A stretch of DNA of 64,000 bases. Origin: Ectocarpus siliculosus. Taxonomy: Eukaryota; Sar; Phaeophyceae; Ectocarpales; Ectocarpaceae. Position 1 is the first letter of the stretch, and every line of letters begins with the position of its first letter. Positions 1 to 23,900 of the stretch are shown one piece after another. The translations under genes were made by a program, and so were the position numbers. Where the stretch lies: assembly GCA_000310025.1 (NCBI GenBank), contig FN649744.1:1505113-1569112 (forward strand), read 5' to 3'. The notes under the pieces are model-generated. The model saw nothing but the letters and a program-made list of their open reading frames with translations, was not told where the DNA came from and did no database searches.

Positions 1-221
1 CCCCCCCCCCCGGTGCGTGTTGCGCTCAAGGTGCTGGACCCCCGGTCGGCAGTGAAGGACTCCGACAAGCCCCCCCCTCCCTTGACTCAACGAACTCCCC
101 GGCGCTACCCCTCCCCGCCCCCCGCCCCCCGCTCCCTTCTTCTTCCCTTTGGGTGCACAACCCGAAACAAATCGCGCCAACTCTTCTTCGGCCGATTGGT
201 CAACGCTGTTTTCAAGGCGAG

Positions 222-273
222 ACTCAACTCATCACGGAACATCACCTCGTGCACTCGCCAGACGTAATTATTG
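222..273 (+). CDS. Possible upstream exon of the dehydrogenase kinase
   Basis: An AG acceptor at 220-221 and a good GGTGAGC donor after 273 flank a 52-base open stretch. It reads TQLITEHHLVHSPDVII, which resembles the segment of PDK-family kinases that reads roughly (I/L)-x-x-H-H-L-A-L-H before the second helix of the regulatory domain. Its phase (ends after the first base of a codon) does not match the phase-2 start of the exon at 823, so at least one more exon would be needed between them, and I did not find it. Treat as a suggestion only. Nothing else coding is supported in 1-822. Confidence 0.25.
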
Positions 274-822
274 GTGAGCTGCACACCGCGATCGATATGC
301 ACCACCGGACGGGAGGCGCAGTGTAGCTAGCCTTGGGGCCGCCGTGTCAGAGGCTGTTGCCGCTGCTGCCGACAGGAAGGCAAGAAACAGGAACATTGCC
401 AGTTCCGTCTCCTCATGGAGAGCAAGGGAGTTAGTTATGGTGGCGGGGGTGATGCTGTTAGGTACAGCAGTTTCTTCGTCTGAACTACTTGTGGGGTAGG
501 CTTGTGACCGCGGAAGGCGCCCGCGTGAGTTGGACCAGTACGGACATTAGAAGGTACTGAGCGGAGACCGGAACGGTTTTTGAGGTGAAGATAACAACAA
601 CAACAACAACAACAACAACAATAGTCAACGACAACAACAAAAACAATAACAACCTATGCCCCTCTCGGCCTCAATGGCAACACCCCGGACGTGACGCCAT
701 CATGTCCACCACGTGCTCACGGCTTACCTCTGCTCATTCGCCGTTCATTATTTTTGCTTCGTGCCGGCTGGCTGCTTGCGGTTTCTCTCGAGAGAAGAGG
801 GGGACGTTGACGCTCGAGCCAG

Positions 823-4228
<3,406 letters not shown>

Positions 4229-6288
4229 CAGTGTAGTGTTGTCTTTTTGGTCCGCCGGTGACGTTTGCCACATAGGACACATGCCAACATGTAACTTAGC
4301 TTCCCCCATGACGCCGCCCCGCGGGGACTCAGATCGTGGCCTATTGCAGTATGTTCACCACACTGAGACTGACGTGTTTTCATTGGTCAGCCGGATACTA
4401 GCGCAGACGATGCAAATATTAGTAACAAACACACGCAACGCCTTCCCAATGGGGCATCTTGAGCAGCAGGAACGTGCGAAGTGGAGAGTTTGTTATTCTG
4501 GAAGGACGCAAAAGGGGTGTACAACTAGTCCTACGAATGAAATGCCCGTGTTCAGCGTTGAAGGGCGCCGCGCCTCAGTGTTGAACTCTAGAGCGACGAG
4601 CCGCAAGATCGGTGTTACTGGCTCGTAGAACGGAGGTCCCCAATTTTTCCGCGGTGACATAGTGCAGACGTAGCCAAAAGAACCAGAAGCGCTTTGGAGA
4701 TTGCACCACGCGCCGGGCAGCTTGGCGCCTCGCCTGGACTGCTGGCGTAGATGTTTGGAACGGAATCCTGTCCCAGGTTTGATGGCACGTGGAACCAGAG
4801 TTCACTCTGAGTCGGACCGAAGGATATGGATTATCTAGGTTAATCGGCGAGGTCACCCCCCCCTGCTGCTCCAGATTGTGGCGATTGTGGTGCTATTGTT
4901 CGTTTTGGCTTGGTTGTTGTTGGTTGTTGTGCCGGCGGGGCGGCGGGTGTGGTGTTGACCGAGCCCTAGAGAACTAGAGAGACATAGCCGGCGAACGTTG
5001 CATAGAGTTGTCGGAGCATGCCGTAGAAACACGCGGTTCTGCGAGAAGTTCGACCCCCAAACACGGAGAGCGATATTTACCAGTGCGCGGCAACGCTCGC
5101 ACAGACGATTACAGCAGACTGCACGTGGTAAACGCAAAGGCCAGCGGGCGGAGGGTCTTCTTGAGTGTGTATTGCGTACCCATTCTGGTAAGAGTATCGT
5201 GGAAAAGAGGGTGCGATCTCAAGGAAGTGCTTCGAGCCACCGCCGCTTCCATGGTCACACCGACCACAGCAGCGGTTTCCAGTGAAAGGGCTGAAGGCAG
5301 TTCAGCACGTGCATCGGAGGTTTATTTTGTGGAGGAGTTTGACGGGGAGCAGGGAAGAGCGTCCCTGCAGAAATTGATCGACGTGCCACAACTCCCAATT
5401 CCAGGTGCCTAACGAGTTGGGGGGGGGAGGCCCCCGTTTTCACTCCACTTGAGTGTGTTTTGGAGCTGTTCGGGGTCCCACAAAATGAGTTGTTTTGTTT
5501 TGGGTTTTTTCTTCACGTCCATTTTGGGTTCGAAATGAGTTCATCCGTGGAACGTTGGGAAATAATACGTTCCGCCAATGTTGACGGAATTCGTGTGGCG
5601 TCGGTGAACATGCAGTCTCATGGGGGGGCTGGATCAATTGGTCGCACAACAGCAGTGGCTGTATCGTAATACAAGGAAAAATCGTGTGTGCGACAACGAT
5701 AACACCATCACAACGCTAAAAAGCAGCAGTAGCAGCAGCAGCGACGGCCGCGGTGTGCTGAATGGGTGAGTGAAAACCCATGCAATGTAAAGTGATGCCA
5801 TACACATCAAAACGTGCTTCGTTTCTAGGCCTTCTTTTTCACGAGCAAGGCGCCAGCAGGACGCCTATGTGCGATGCTACTCCGACCGCGATTATCCCGT
5901 TCGGACCTTGCTATTCACAGAAAAAAGTGCCCCACATGTTAGTGCCAGCGTTTACCCACGCTGAAGTACTAAATGTTCGAGAGAGTTCTTGACGCATTGA
6001 GTTCAAGCCGTCACGTGCTTGGCAGGGCGTTTCCTGATCGCCGGCGCCTAGTGGCTTCTCGTGCGTCATACCGTACCATCCGCCCTTGTCGTCCGTGCTG
6101 ACACAAACCATTACGGCGGTCCTATTTTGCAACGCTCACATGAACACAACGGCAATATCCTTACACCGCCCCGCTCCAACGGCGGGCCAGCACCCTCCAT
6201 TTCGTCTACCATTTCCCTGCCTTGCGCACCCGTTCAGGCAACACCAGAAACGTCAGACAGACTACACTCAACTCGATTTACTACCCGC
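4229..6288. other. Tail-to-tail intergenic region, no supported gene
   Basis: Lies between the kinase stop and the isopropylmalate dehydrogenase stop. The longest plus frame (about 5008-5412) lacks an ATG at its start, contains no motif I recognise, and has no clear splice sites that would extend it. A short interrupted CAG/AGC run occurs near 5722-5742. I see no rRNA, tRNA or transposon ends here. Confidence 0.6.
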
Positions 6289-13446
<7,158 letters not shown>

Positions 13447-13919
13447 GGGAGACCCGAGCGAGGGGGCTCCGCGAAATCTCAGAACTCCTTGACAGCGGCG
13501 GGGTGCTGCATCTGAAACCGCTGCCATTTTTTTATATCAAATGTTATCTGTTTGTCGACCATCGACAGCACCCGACGAGCCGACGAGCCGACGAGCCGAT
13601 GAGCCCCATGCCAACGATTCCAGTCACCTCGTTACAATTATTTTTCATCGATGAGTAGAGAACTACCAAAAAACACAGTTGTTGATCTCGTTCCTCTCCT
13701 ACCGGCAGCATCCTACACGTGGACCGAGAACACAACCACGAGCAGTCGACAGAGAATTGATCTACACAACAGCAGTACGATCTATGCGCACGAAGCAAGT
13801 GCCTCTTGCTCTAGAGGCGTAGGCAACTCATGTGTCCCCCCTAACAGCGCGAAACCTCGCGCTTTCACTCTTTCACTTGAGATTGAAACTTGTTAAGAGA
13901 AAGCCAAGGTGATTCATCG
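13447..13919. promoter_or_regulatory. Shared upstream region between leuB (-) and the PH-like protein gene (+)
   Basis: The two start codons face away from each other across about 470 bases (about 390 if leuB starts at 13527). The region must hold both promoters and 5' untranslated regions. I see no recognisable TATA box or conserved element. A short direct repeat, GACGAGCC repeated around 13575-13601, is present. Confidence 0.5.
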
Positions 13920-16664
13920 ATGACGTCCAGAGAGCACAGCGCAGCCGACGATGAATCACTGGCGTCGACGTCAGCAGACACTACCACACCAGTGAGGAGG
14001 AATTCGAGGTTTCCTTTCAGCACCTACCCGAGAAGGTTCTCTGGCACAACCCGAATGTTTCGGGACCCGACCGAGCCAGGCTCCGGCACCAGGAGGTTCT
14101 CCTCGGCGGTCTACAGCAGCAGGCTCGCTGGAGCGACGCGAACGTTCCGAGACCCGATCATCTCGCACGGTCTGGAGACGGCAGGCACAGCGGGCGGCCG
14201 CTCTTCCACGGGTAGGCGCGGAGGTTCCCGATCCGATATGGACAGAATGATACCGGAGGGGGCTTCAGATTCTTCACCCGCAACAACCGCCGGAGGGAAC
14301 CAAACTTCCACCGCTAACAGCAGCAGCCGGCGCGCGAGTCTCTTCGAATGGCTGGTGGCAAAGAAAGGCACAGGAGGAGGAGGGGAATTTTCGCAGTACA
14401 TGTCGGCGGTCGAGTGCGGTAGTGACGAACAACAGGACGCCGTCCACAATGAGGAGCAGGATTTCGGGCGTGGTTTTAGCGACTATGAGTCCTCTATGGA
14501 CATGAACTCGTTGAGGAGGCAAGCAGCAGTGGTAGAAGTATTAGCTGAAGAGGGAGCAACAACAACCATCCCATCGATCGACAACATCAGCAGTGACCCC
14601 CCCCTCACCGCAGAAGCCCTTGAGCACCATACACGTACGCACAGCAGCGGTAAGAGCAACAGAAGCGAAGGTAGCGCCAGTGCCGCACTCAATGGAAATG
14701 ATACGAAGCATATATTAGCAGCCTCGGCGGGACGCAGCCTACCCCGACCCAGGAGCACGAGCAAGAGCAGCCACACGGGAAGCGATGACGAAGCGGGGGA
14801 CGCGGTTCTCCCAGAGTTTCACCAGTCTCATGACGAAGCCCAAGAAGAGCTTACCATCGATGAACCCACTACACCCGCCGCCGTGGACATCAACGACATC
14901 TACGCTGATGACGTCACGGGCGGAGAGTCGCGCCGGGTCACGTTCTTGTCCGGAACGATGGGGCTGACGGTGGACATCAGCGACCCGATGCAGCCACAGC
15001 CATCCGACGAATTTGACCGGGAACATCGGCAACAACACACGAAACACGATGACTACGACCAGTGGCCAGCGTCACCCTGCAGTGGAGTGATCCTGGATAC
15101 GTCCCCCCGATACGGCACCTTGCAGGCATTTCGCAAGGAAATGGCTTCCCGTGGCATCAACGCGCAGGTGAGGGGGACCTGGTCAATGCCATTTGCTATC
15201 CGGCGACTACGAAGTTAGTATTCGTAAGATTCGTAGTTACCGTACTGAGTCCACGCGTTCAAACCACCTTTTGCGAGTTGCAGGTTCCATCGTGCACTTG
15301 CACTCACTCAGCCCGTTGGGAGACTTCGCCAGCGATTTGCAGATGCGCAAGTTGATGGAGACAGTATGTACATGTAGACCTGAACGTTCGAACACGCGCG
15401 TTCTCCTTGTACACATTTGCGTTACAACACCCAAGATGATCGAGTACAGCCTCGTCTCCGCCGTTGCATCTCCCATACGTACCCCGTCGAGTGTATACCG
15501 GGTGACAAAAGGTTGACGTTTTTGAGGTGCTCACTAAGCATGCCTCACTTACGAGGTATGTAGAAAGTAGCCACAACATTTGTCGGCAGTTCAAACCAAG
15601 AACGGTGTATCTTTGCCTACTCTACAGTAGTCACGGACAAGAAGGCGGGATTTCAAGTACGTCAGACACGAAACCGCCGGTCTTACGACGTGCACACCGC
15701 GGCGGGATCTCGAGCGGGACGACCAAATGCGCCCCAACCTATTCTCCACAACAAAGAAATCGAACAGCCCCCCGGTGTGCCTAGTGTGTAACACGCCGGC
15801 ATTGTTGTCCCCTTGGCAGATGTTTCACACAGGATGGAAGGGCAGCTTCCTACCGCCCCGTGATATTCGACTCTTTATGACGGATTCAAGAAAAGCGTCA
15901 GTGCTGTATTGGAGGTACAAGACGGGACCGTTTGGTCGAGGGGCCGCCGCAGGGGCCAACCAAGGCCTCGGCGCAGAGGATCGTAGAGTGAGTGTGCCTG
16001 CGTTGCGCTGGAGCACACGTTTCTCTGTAACCTGATGGCATCGGTCCATCGACGATAAACAGAGAGGCCTTGACGGCCCGTGCGTTGCAACCATACGGGA
16101 CACCACCCGACAGCGTAGTGAGAGGTGATACGGTCGGTGTATGCATGTCCGATGCTATCAGTCTGATCATATCCGGTTCAAGGTTGTGGAACCCTGTGGT
16201 ACTCTGGGAAGCGCCAGATGCTGGTATTCATGAACATTCAACCATTTCGCCCCTAGCGCACGATGGCGCATAGAAACACGTATGGAGCTCGAGCGGCAGT
16301 GCTTGTCCCCGTTCGCGTCGGCGCCACCGACAACGTCTCACCCCCGGCATTCCCACACGTGCTCCTGTCTCCACCTCCATTGATGAACCCAACTTTCTCC
16401 TCCCAGGTGATCCCCCTGAGCTCATTAGCCAATATTGGCCCCGCGGAGCTCTACCGACAAGGGCCCCCCAGCAGCAGGCGTAACCTCTTGTCGTGGCTCT
16501 CAATCCCGTCGTCGCTCAGACGAGCAAGCGAGGACGCACCCGTCGGCTACGGGAAGATCCAGAAAGACAAGGACTTGGACAGTGTCGACAAAGGCACTGC
16601 CGGGTTGGTCGAGGCCGTTCCCGTGCTAGCCCTGAGCTACTGGGTGGAGGGGGAACCGAGGTGA
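13920..16664 (+). CDS. Unknown protein with PH-like C-terminal module, 599 aa
   Basis: Four exons join in frame: 13920-15213, 15284-15363, 15820-15987 and 16407-16664. Exon 1 ends at a GTTAGT donor in phase 1, which restores the frame of exon 2; reading on past the better-looking GTGAGG at 15169 would not. The first 430 residues are low-complexity (Ser, Thr, Arg, Asp, Glu). They include two degenerate repeats, RRFSGTTRMFRDP and SRLAGATRTFRDP (about residues 40-80), that look like phosphorylatable basic motifs. The last third reads SIVHLHSLSPLGDFASDLQM, then FHTGWKGSFLPPRDIRLFM and SVLYWRYK, then RRVIPLSSLANIG. This order, with Trp/Lys/Gly at a first strand, an L-x-W/Y-x-x strand and an IPLSSL-type strand, resembles a lipid-binding PH domain. 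No catalytic motif is seen. Start at 13920 is the first ATG in frame. PH assignment is inference. Confidence 0.72.
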
Positions 16665-18153
16665 ATTGGCAGAAAAAAAGTGTCGCTTGCGGGCACAGGA
16701 CATAAACTCAACAGCGTTGTCTGCAAGGCCCACTCCTGTTTATCAAAGGCTGCGGGTATCGTGAAGCTGATTTTGTCTACGGTTTGGTCCCCGTCAACCT
16801 TCGTGAGTAGGGCCAAAACACTACACGGCTGGGCCGCGAGGCTCGTTTTGTCATCATCAGCAGACGTCACAGAGTGCACCCATCTAGCTAACCGTGTGTG
16901 TACGCGTGAGGTGGCCTCAACGAAAACGCTCATTTTCCTCTCGGCGCCGTAGGTGGGTCGGAGACCAGCCGAAGCGCCTTCTCGTCAGGCCGGACAGCCT
17001 GGACTCCTTCCAGCGCCTCTCGCACGGTCTACGCCTGTGCTGTCTCCACTTCCACAACTACTCCTGCCCTCAAGATCTCGAAGATATCCGATGATGGTCT
17101 CTTGATCTTCGTTGGCCCACCAGCAGCGCGTGCGCGAATGCACCGACAACGGGGGAACTTCAGTGGAGCACCTTGTCGGCTCGTTTCGTGTGCGGTCACA
17201 TCGGGCTCTTGTTTCCAATTTAGACACCACACAATTCAAGAAGGAAGAAGGGCACGAGAAGATGCCTACAATACAGCCTCGCCGGGGGAGGGTTTATCTC
17301 CGGTAGAAATTGAATGCAAGCCGTGCTAATCGAGGAGATATCAGTAAGACTTCACAGAATCAATTGCTTCGAGCCCAAGGCTCACCGCCAGGATTCACAC
17401 GGAGTCCAGGCGTGGTTCGCGACCTGCGGAAACTGGAAGTTACACGTGCTACAGGAAAGGAGATAATGGCGCAAGTTGGCACCTTGAATGCCGGGCATGA
17501 TTTTTGTCGAACTTGGCCAGCTCGAAGTAATTGAACCCACACATGTTTTTCGACAGCCACCGCCACTCGAACACAAGTTCTTGACCTTGCCTCCTCTCTC
17601 CCTTCAAGGTGCATGTGGGAGACATCAACCCGATGATGCCCAATACAAGTCTCTGCGAGAAATAGAACGCACGTAATTGTCTCCGCTTGGGGTGCCACAC
17701 AAAGCCTGAAGAGACCTGCGACAGCTCCAATAAACTTCGAAGTATCAGATACTTTCTTCAACAAAAAACAGTAACACAGCGGCCAGAACTACTCCAGCGT
17801 GGCGCACACCAACAAAAGGTGGCGGCAAGGAAGACAGACTAACGCCGAGACGACATGAGCGATCATCCGTCACAGGGTGGTTTTGGTCACGAAGAACCAA
17901 GGAATGTTACTGCCTTCCGCTTGGTAGCATGAGAAGAGGCCGCAACGTTACAATTCATTCAACGACAGCAGTTGCGCTCGACTTGCTAGGCCGACCCCTT
18001 TCCCCGCTGCGATATCACCTATTCCACAAGATACAAGATACTGTTGAGGCATATCATACCGGCGACACTGCTCGTAGATATCCCTACCCCCTACGATGAC
18101 CTTCACCCCAACACTCATTACGCCAACACACGCTCCCCCCCGCCCCCGCCGCG
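16665..18153. other. Tail-to-tail intergenic region, no supported gene
   Basis: Between the stop of the PH-like protein gene and the stop of the mitochondrial ribosomal protein gene. Several frames of 60-130 codons occur on both strands but overlap each other, lack motifs and lack matching splice sites. I see no transposon ends or RNA gene. Confidence 0.55.
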
Positions 18154-20595
18154 CTATGCTTTGGGCGACCCCTTCGCCTTGACCGTCTCTACCACGGCGC
18201 GGAAGCTGTACGGCTCCGTGACAGCCATCTCGGCCAACACCTATCCCCACGAGAGCGTCATGCAGTACACAAGAGAGGCGAGGGAAGGAAGGAAACGCGA
18301 AGGGGGCGCGTGGGTGGGTAAATAGCCGGGCAGGGTAGGGCAGGGCGGCGTTGAGCCAAATCCGAAGGGTGACATGATGTTCGCTAGTCGCAGTAACTCG
18401 TGCACACAGAGTTCGGCGATGTCGGCAAGACAATCCCAAAGAGGCCACTCCCTTGTTTACGGACAGACGACAAGAAAAAAAAGCAAGAGTGTCTCCGACG
18501 AAACTCCCGCTCCCTGACGTGGTCGTACAGGATCATGTCAATCGCTGGCTGGTGACGTCGTGGCTCAACAGAAACGGCTAGTATTCCCACCCGACACCAT
18601 TCCATCAAGGAACTACAAAAAAAAAGTACGATGGTGTCTCCTGCTGGGCAAGTCACGACCAGCACTTTGGGCTCGAGATTGACAACGGAGATGGAGGCCG
18701 CCTCTACGCTAAAACCCATGTGTCTCGATCGACGCGACAGCGTCAGGTTATGATAGAGGTGATGGACGAATGTTTTCAATCGCGGATAAAATCCCACGTA
18801 CGTGGACCTGCTGCGGTACTGCTGCCTTCTCTCCTGCTCAAAAACACCGTAGCACCCAACTTATTCGGGTTTGGGATGAGGACGAAATTTCCCTCTCATC
18901 GAACCAGAATTGTTGTTATTGGTAATGTTGTCATCACATGATAAAACCTTCCTGCTTTGCGCAGTACCTTGCACTGGTACCGGTCCATCTGCCGAGAATA
19001 GCGAAGGAAATAGTATATAGCAGCACAAAACAAACGCAGCAAGCGACCAATCCCACACACGCGAGCCATGCACCTTTCTGTTCAACTCCACGTCCGCTTT
19101 CCTGGCCTTGTTGACGAACACCGAGTACGGCATACCGTGCTGGCGCACGCCGGCGTTGATGCGCTCGATCCACAGTCTGCGGAATTCCCTCTTCTTGTTC
19201 TGCGGACACGCAATATCCGGAGGTGGGGGGAGGGGGAGGAAGAGAGACAAGTCCAGACGTACACATCAGAAACGTGCGTTTCGCCTTGGCCAGACTATAT
19301 TGCAACAGCAGAGCGATGCATTCAAGGTTATAGACCAACACAGCATAGTGCGAATGGCTACGGAACATCCATATCCGGCCATGTACAAACTTCATTCACA
19401 ATGACCTAGTAATGCAACACACCCAAAAATAGCTTCGGTGGCAGGTGATAGTCATCACTCTCCGGACCCTACCCTCTCCATGATTTGAGGGCTCCCTACA
19501 CGTGCACAAACACACAAAAGACATTTCGTTTTCTTGACGTACCACAACAAATCCATCTTTTATCTATCGAGAAATAAAAAACAAACACCGGTGATTCAGC
19601 AGGCCCTTCCTTGCCTTTCTGTCGCGGTAGGCCTGCTGGAGGGCCTTCTCCACCCTCTGGATGGCGATCTTGAAAACGCTCTTGCTCCTTCCGCGATACC
19701 TGCGCCAGGTTGAAGTTGGGCAAGGTTAGAAGATGGAAGGGTTGGGGGTGGGAATGACGATGCATTGGTCGGTGAACTCGCTGTGCGCGGTGAATGTATT
19801 GCAGGGTGGAGGGATGTTGGGCGGGGTGGCGGCACGTGCGAAATACGCTGTGGCTCTTTGAGGGGTGGGGTTACTACTGATTGGTAGGTTACAAGAGTCG
19901 GGATCATTTGTTTTGTCTTGGGTGGCAAGTGTGCAACGTGAGCAAAGATGTGTCATGTACGGGAAGACAACGCACAATGCGGTCGTGAATGGCTTCGCGG
20001 TGTTCCCCTGGTGTGGTGCGGCGACAAACGTTCTCCCACCTTCCCCAGAGTCCAAACTACAGACCACATGTAAATACAAATACACACAGCTGTGAAAAAC
20101 GGAGCGATGTGGAGGTATGAAGGGCGAAATACGCATCAGATTGTGAGCAAACACACCTACAGCAGTTGCAGTCCTATTTACTACGAAGCATGAATACAAC
20201 GTACATTGCAGGCAAGGTATGCTGCACACCTTCGCGTTCGAGGCATGGCAATGCAGTGCGGTAGATGTACCCGCCCGTGTGTGCGTTCCGTCATGTTGGC
20301 GATGAGGGCTCTCACATCAGCACGCCCGCATATTCCGGGCAATACGGAGAACCACTCACCCTTTCGCCAACTTGAGGATTTTCTTATGCCTGTGGTTGTT
20401 CGCTGCCATGCCACGGCACTGCTGCTGCTGCTGACCGAGTGCATCGCACGGCCCTTGTCGCGAGCTGCTGCCGCCGCCTACAGCAGCTCCCAGCCCCCCT
20501 CCACGATGCCTCGCCACCGATGAGCATCCTGGTCTCACAAGAGACGACCACAGCGCTTGCGGCCTCACCTTTCCTAGGACGGCTGACCACGACAT
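18154..20595 (-). CDS. Mitochondrial large-subunit ribosomal protein bL20
   Basis: This is the bacterial-type L20 protein, an early-binding protein of the large ribosomal subunit. The four exons are 20595-20360, 19699-19615, 19199-19074 and 18240-18154. Motifs follow the family in order: [65 protein letters not shown] and a short C-terminus ending at TAG. From an internal ATG at 20409 the protein would be 115 residues, the usual L20 length. I prefer 20595 because the extra 62 residues look like a mitochondrial presequence ([20 protein letters not shown] and later Arg, plus a Gln run), giving 177 residues. The second intron uses a GC donor (AAG|GCAAGG). Plastid rpl20 is plastid-encoded in brown algae, so mitochondrial use is the likely role. 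Confidence 0.93.
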
Positions 20596-20992
20596 TGTTG
20601 CCAGTACTGCTGGACGCTACAGATACTGCGCGGCACACCAAGCAGAGCAAAAGAGTGAGGTGCCAGAGGTGCCAGTGCTGCGCGGCTCAACCACCGCCGG
20701 GGCACCGTAGATGAGTACGCATACGCGTTGGAATAACTGCCAACCGCTGTGCCCCTCGGTGGCCAGTGGGGGCCTGTGTCGGAGCTGACCACAAACACTC
20801 AGGATCGCGCAGGGCACCCACAGCAGCAGCACCACAGCGTCTCTTTCGCCTCACATCGCCGTACCCAGTGCATCCACGCACCGGGTAGAGCGTTGGCGTT
20901 GCTGTGGCATAGCTCATTTGGTGCGATAGACAAAGAAGGCAGCAGCTTTCACGGTGCGGTGAAAAGCGCGTCGAGGCAGGGAGAGTGCTGCG
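20596..20992. promoter_or_regulatory. Shared upstream region between bL20m (-) and the RS/FG protein gene (+)
   Basis: About 400 bases separate the two divergent start codons, so both promoters must lie here or inside the first exons. It is GC-rich with no obvious TATA box. The sequence at 20680-20720 is CCG/CACC-rich. Confidence 0.45.
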
Positions 20993-23900
20993 ATGGTCAA
21001 CCCGGCCATGGATCAGTCAAACCAGCCGCCGCTGCCTTTTCCGCCCCCCGGAGGTGGTGGCCACACCAACGGCCACCACGCGTCCGGCCCATCATCTTCC
21101 GCGATCACGAACGGAGATGCCGGGCTAAGGATGGTACGTTTTTCAACGCGTGTGTGTGTGGAGTATTTGACCCAAGTTCTTGTTGTGCGCGAGCGGTGAA
21201 GACGCTGTTTTGTTCTGGGTACGGTCTACAATGCGAAGTGGATGCATGCAGATTTGGGGCTGCTGACAGCTGCACAAAGTCGCTTCCAACGTGCGTTGGA
21301 AGAAGCAGGTTGTCGCCCTCCGTATCCTTGCTCGGCACGCCGAACGCTATGTCGGCGCTGTGACATTTAGTTAGGTACAACTTTGGAAGGGACTACGCAC
21401 AGAGTCTGGAATGACGGAAGGTCCTTCCTCGAGTGTACCCTTAAAATGATGTAGCCCGTTGCCGACCAGTCGACGCTCCCCCACCCTAGCTGTTCCATGG
21501 TTGACAAGTACCTCCACCAGATGGAAATCGTGCAAGCTAAGAAGGGCGGCGTGCGAAAGAGTTCTTCGCCTGTCTGATTCAAAGTGCATCGTTGGTCACG
21601 ATGACAAACCTACAAGGACTTTCGGCCAAGGAAAAGTTTAAATTTGTGCAATGCGGCGGCAGTGATTGGATCCAATCCCTCCGCCGTGAACAACCTCACA
21701 CAACGGCATAGGACACATGCTGATGCCCCTGGCGGGTGCGTTTGTTATTGCTGTTCCTGTTTGTTGAACCGAGAGAGACGTACGCCCCTTTTTGTACAGA
21801 GGTGCGAGTACGTAAGTTTCGTCGTACTGGTCTTTTTGTGTACGCTAATGAACAACCATGGGAGTGCGTTCAGACAGCAGAGTTTGTTTGCTTTTCTGAG
21901 TTCACCCTTTTGCCTTTGTCTCGTCTTCGACGCAACACCGCAGATGTCTGCTGTACAGCTTCAGGGAACCTTCGTTCAGCAATACTATTCACGAGTCCGT
22001 GTTCGAGTTTCCTGCCGTAGAACCCTCAACGGGCTCAACGGGGACGATCTGCTGCAGATCGTTCGGCGAACGATCTGTAACAGATCGTTGGGCGAACGAT
22101 CTGTAGCAGATTGTTGGGCGATCTGCAGATCCAACGATCCGTACAGCGCCTCCTCCCCTCCCTGCCCCACATCGTCATTCAATTCCTACCCTCCTCTTCC
22201 TTCACCTGCCCCAGCCTTACTCGAGGTTTACACCTCACACCCCGGCACCAACATTATCCTACTGCGCACACGCTGCGAACGCTGATTTGTGTGTGTGTTA
22301 TTAAACTCGTAGCGTGTGTTGTCTCCCGCGTCTCCGATGCAATGGCGCGTACAGCAGGGCGTGAACCAGACGGTAGCGACTGTGGCGGGAGATCTGGAGG
22401 GGCTTGTCCATGCGTGGGATAAGACGGTGAGTCTCGGCGGCGGCCGCCACTCCTTCCTTCGGTTTTGCCTCCTTCTTCATCGTTGTTGTCGTCGTCGTCC
22501 CCATCGCTGTTGTCGTAGCTCAAGACAATCAACCGTGTAGTGTCTTTTTTTATGAAATCATGGCGTAAATATTTGTAACCTAGGTAGATGTACACATTGC
22601 GTCCCTAAGGTCTTGGGGCAATACTTGTTGTTCGGTGCTGAGACGTCACCTCCCCCCTCTCTTCTTCTCCCGGTGATACCGTTTGCGAGGATGCATGCGT
22701 GTTGTGCCTGTCTCGTTCCTATGTAGTCTCAAGAACATGTGTGGTGTGTTGCGATACATTCCATAGGCGGTATCCAAGTCGCGTTCGAAATGAGACGTCT
22801 CTCATGTCGGAAGAACACGAACGCTTGCCCCCCCCCCCCCGTTTCGACTGAAAGTCCGACCGCCGCATCCGTTTACACCTCCGTTGGGTGCGTGCGTGCG
22901 TGTACGTTTGTGTGCGCGCCAAACGAAAGCGAGGGGCCATGGACTTCACAGTGGACGAGAGCCTCCGAACAGTGGCGTACAGCGTCGCGGAGAACAGGGT
23001 GCACACAGACCTCAGGGATAGGGGCATCGAGATCGTTGATGACAGCCGTGCGAAGGAGAGCAAGTCCTGGCGGGTAAGTGCCGATTGATGTGGTCGCCCT
23101 TGCTGCAGTTGTATATCCCTCCAGGTGGCGTTTTATGCGCCACTGCTGTTTCTACGCTGCCCTTGAACGATCACGAGACGCCATCGTCAATCTCCATCGA
23201 AGACAGGGTTGCGGAACAAGGGGAGATGGGGGGCAAAACTTGGTCTTTTTTTCTTCTTTTTTCTTCATTTGTGGGCATCAGTTCAGCACGTCTTGTCACC
23301 AACTTCCGAGGCTTCGCGACGCACTCTTCAGGCTTACCGAAGCACCTTCCAGCAGTACTACTGTCTCGGCTCCGGTGCTCGTTTTTTCTCGTCTTTGTCG
23401 GTGCGCTCTACTGCACTCACTCTCTGCGAAGCTCTCATCGTTTCGACCAGTCCACCGATTTTTTTCACTACTCTTACTTTGGCCCTCCTTCTCTCTCAGC
23501 TCCACGCCCCTCTCCAAGCTGTCCTGCCCAGCTTCCAGTCGACAAGGTCGCCACACCCACCAACACCTCCGGACGCCGTTCCACCGTTACATAAACGATA
23601 CCAGACCCCCCCTCCCGCTGGTTTGGGGATATGAACGAATCTCGTCTAATCCGCGCGTTCGTGACACTCTGTCCTCCCCCCACCCCTCCCGCCCCCCACC
23701 ACAGCATAGCGACAGAAGCAGGACGAGGTCGACGTCGTCTCCACGACGACCGCGGAAACCCCGATCACCACCGCCGTCATCGCTGTCGCGGTCACGGTCG
23801 CCGTTGCCATCGCCGTCTCCCTCGGCAGCAGGAGGAGGAGGTTCAGGTTTCTCCGGTGGGGAGATCGCGAGGCACGAGGAGGAGGATGAAGACGGTCTAC

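Noticed and set aside
5008-5412. Plus frame of 134 codons with TDDYSRLHVV, briefly suggestive of a copia-type integrase
   Set aside because: No other integrase or protease motif nearby, no LTRs, and the frame does not begin with ATG; the resemblance is too short.
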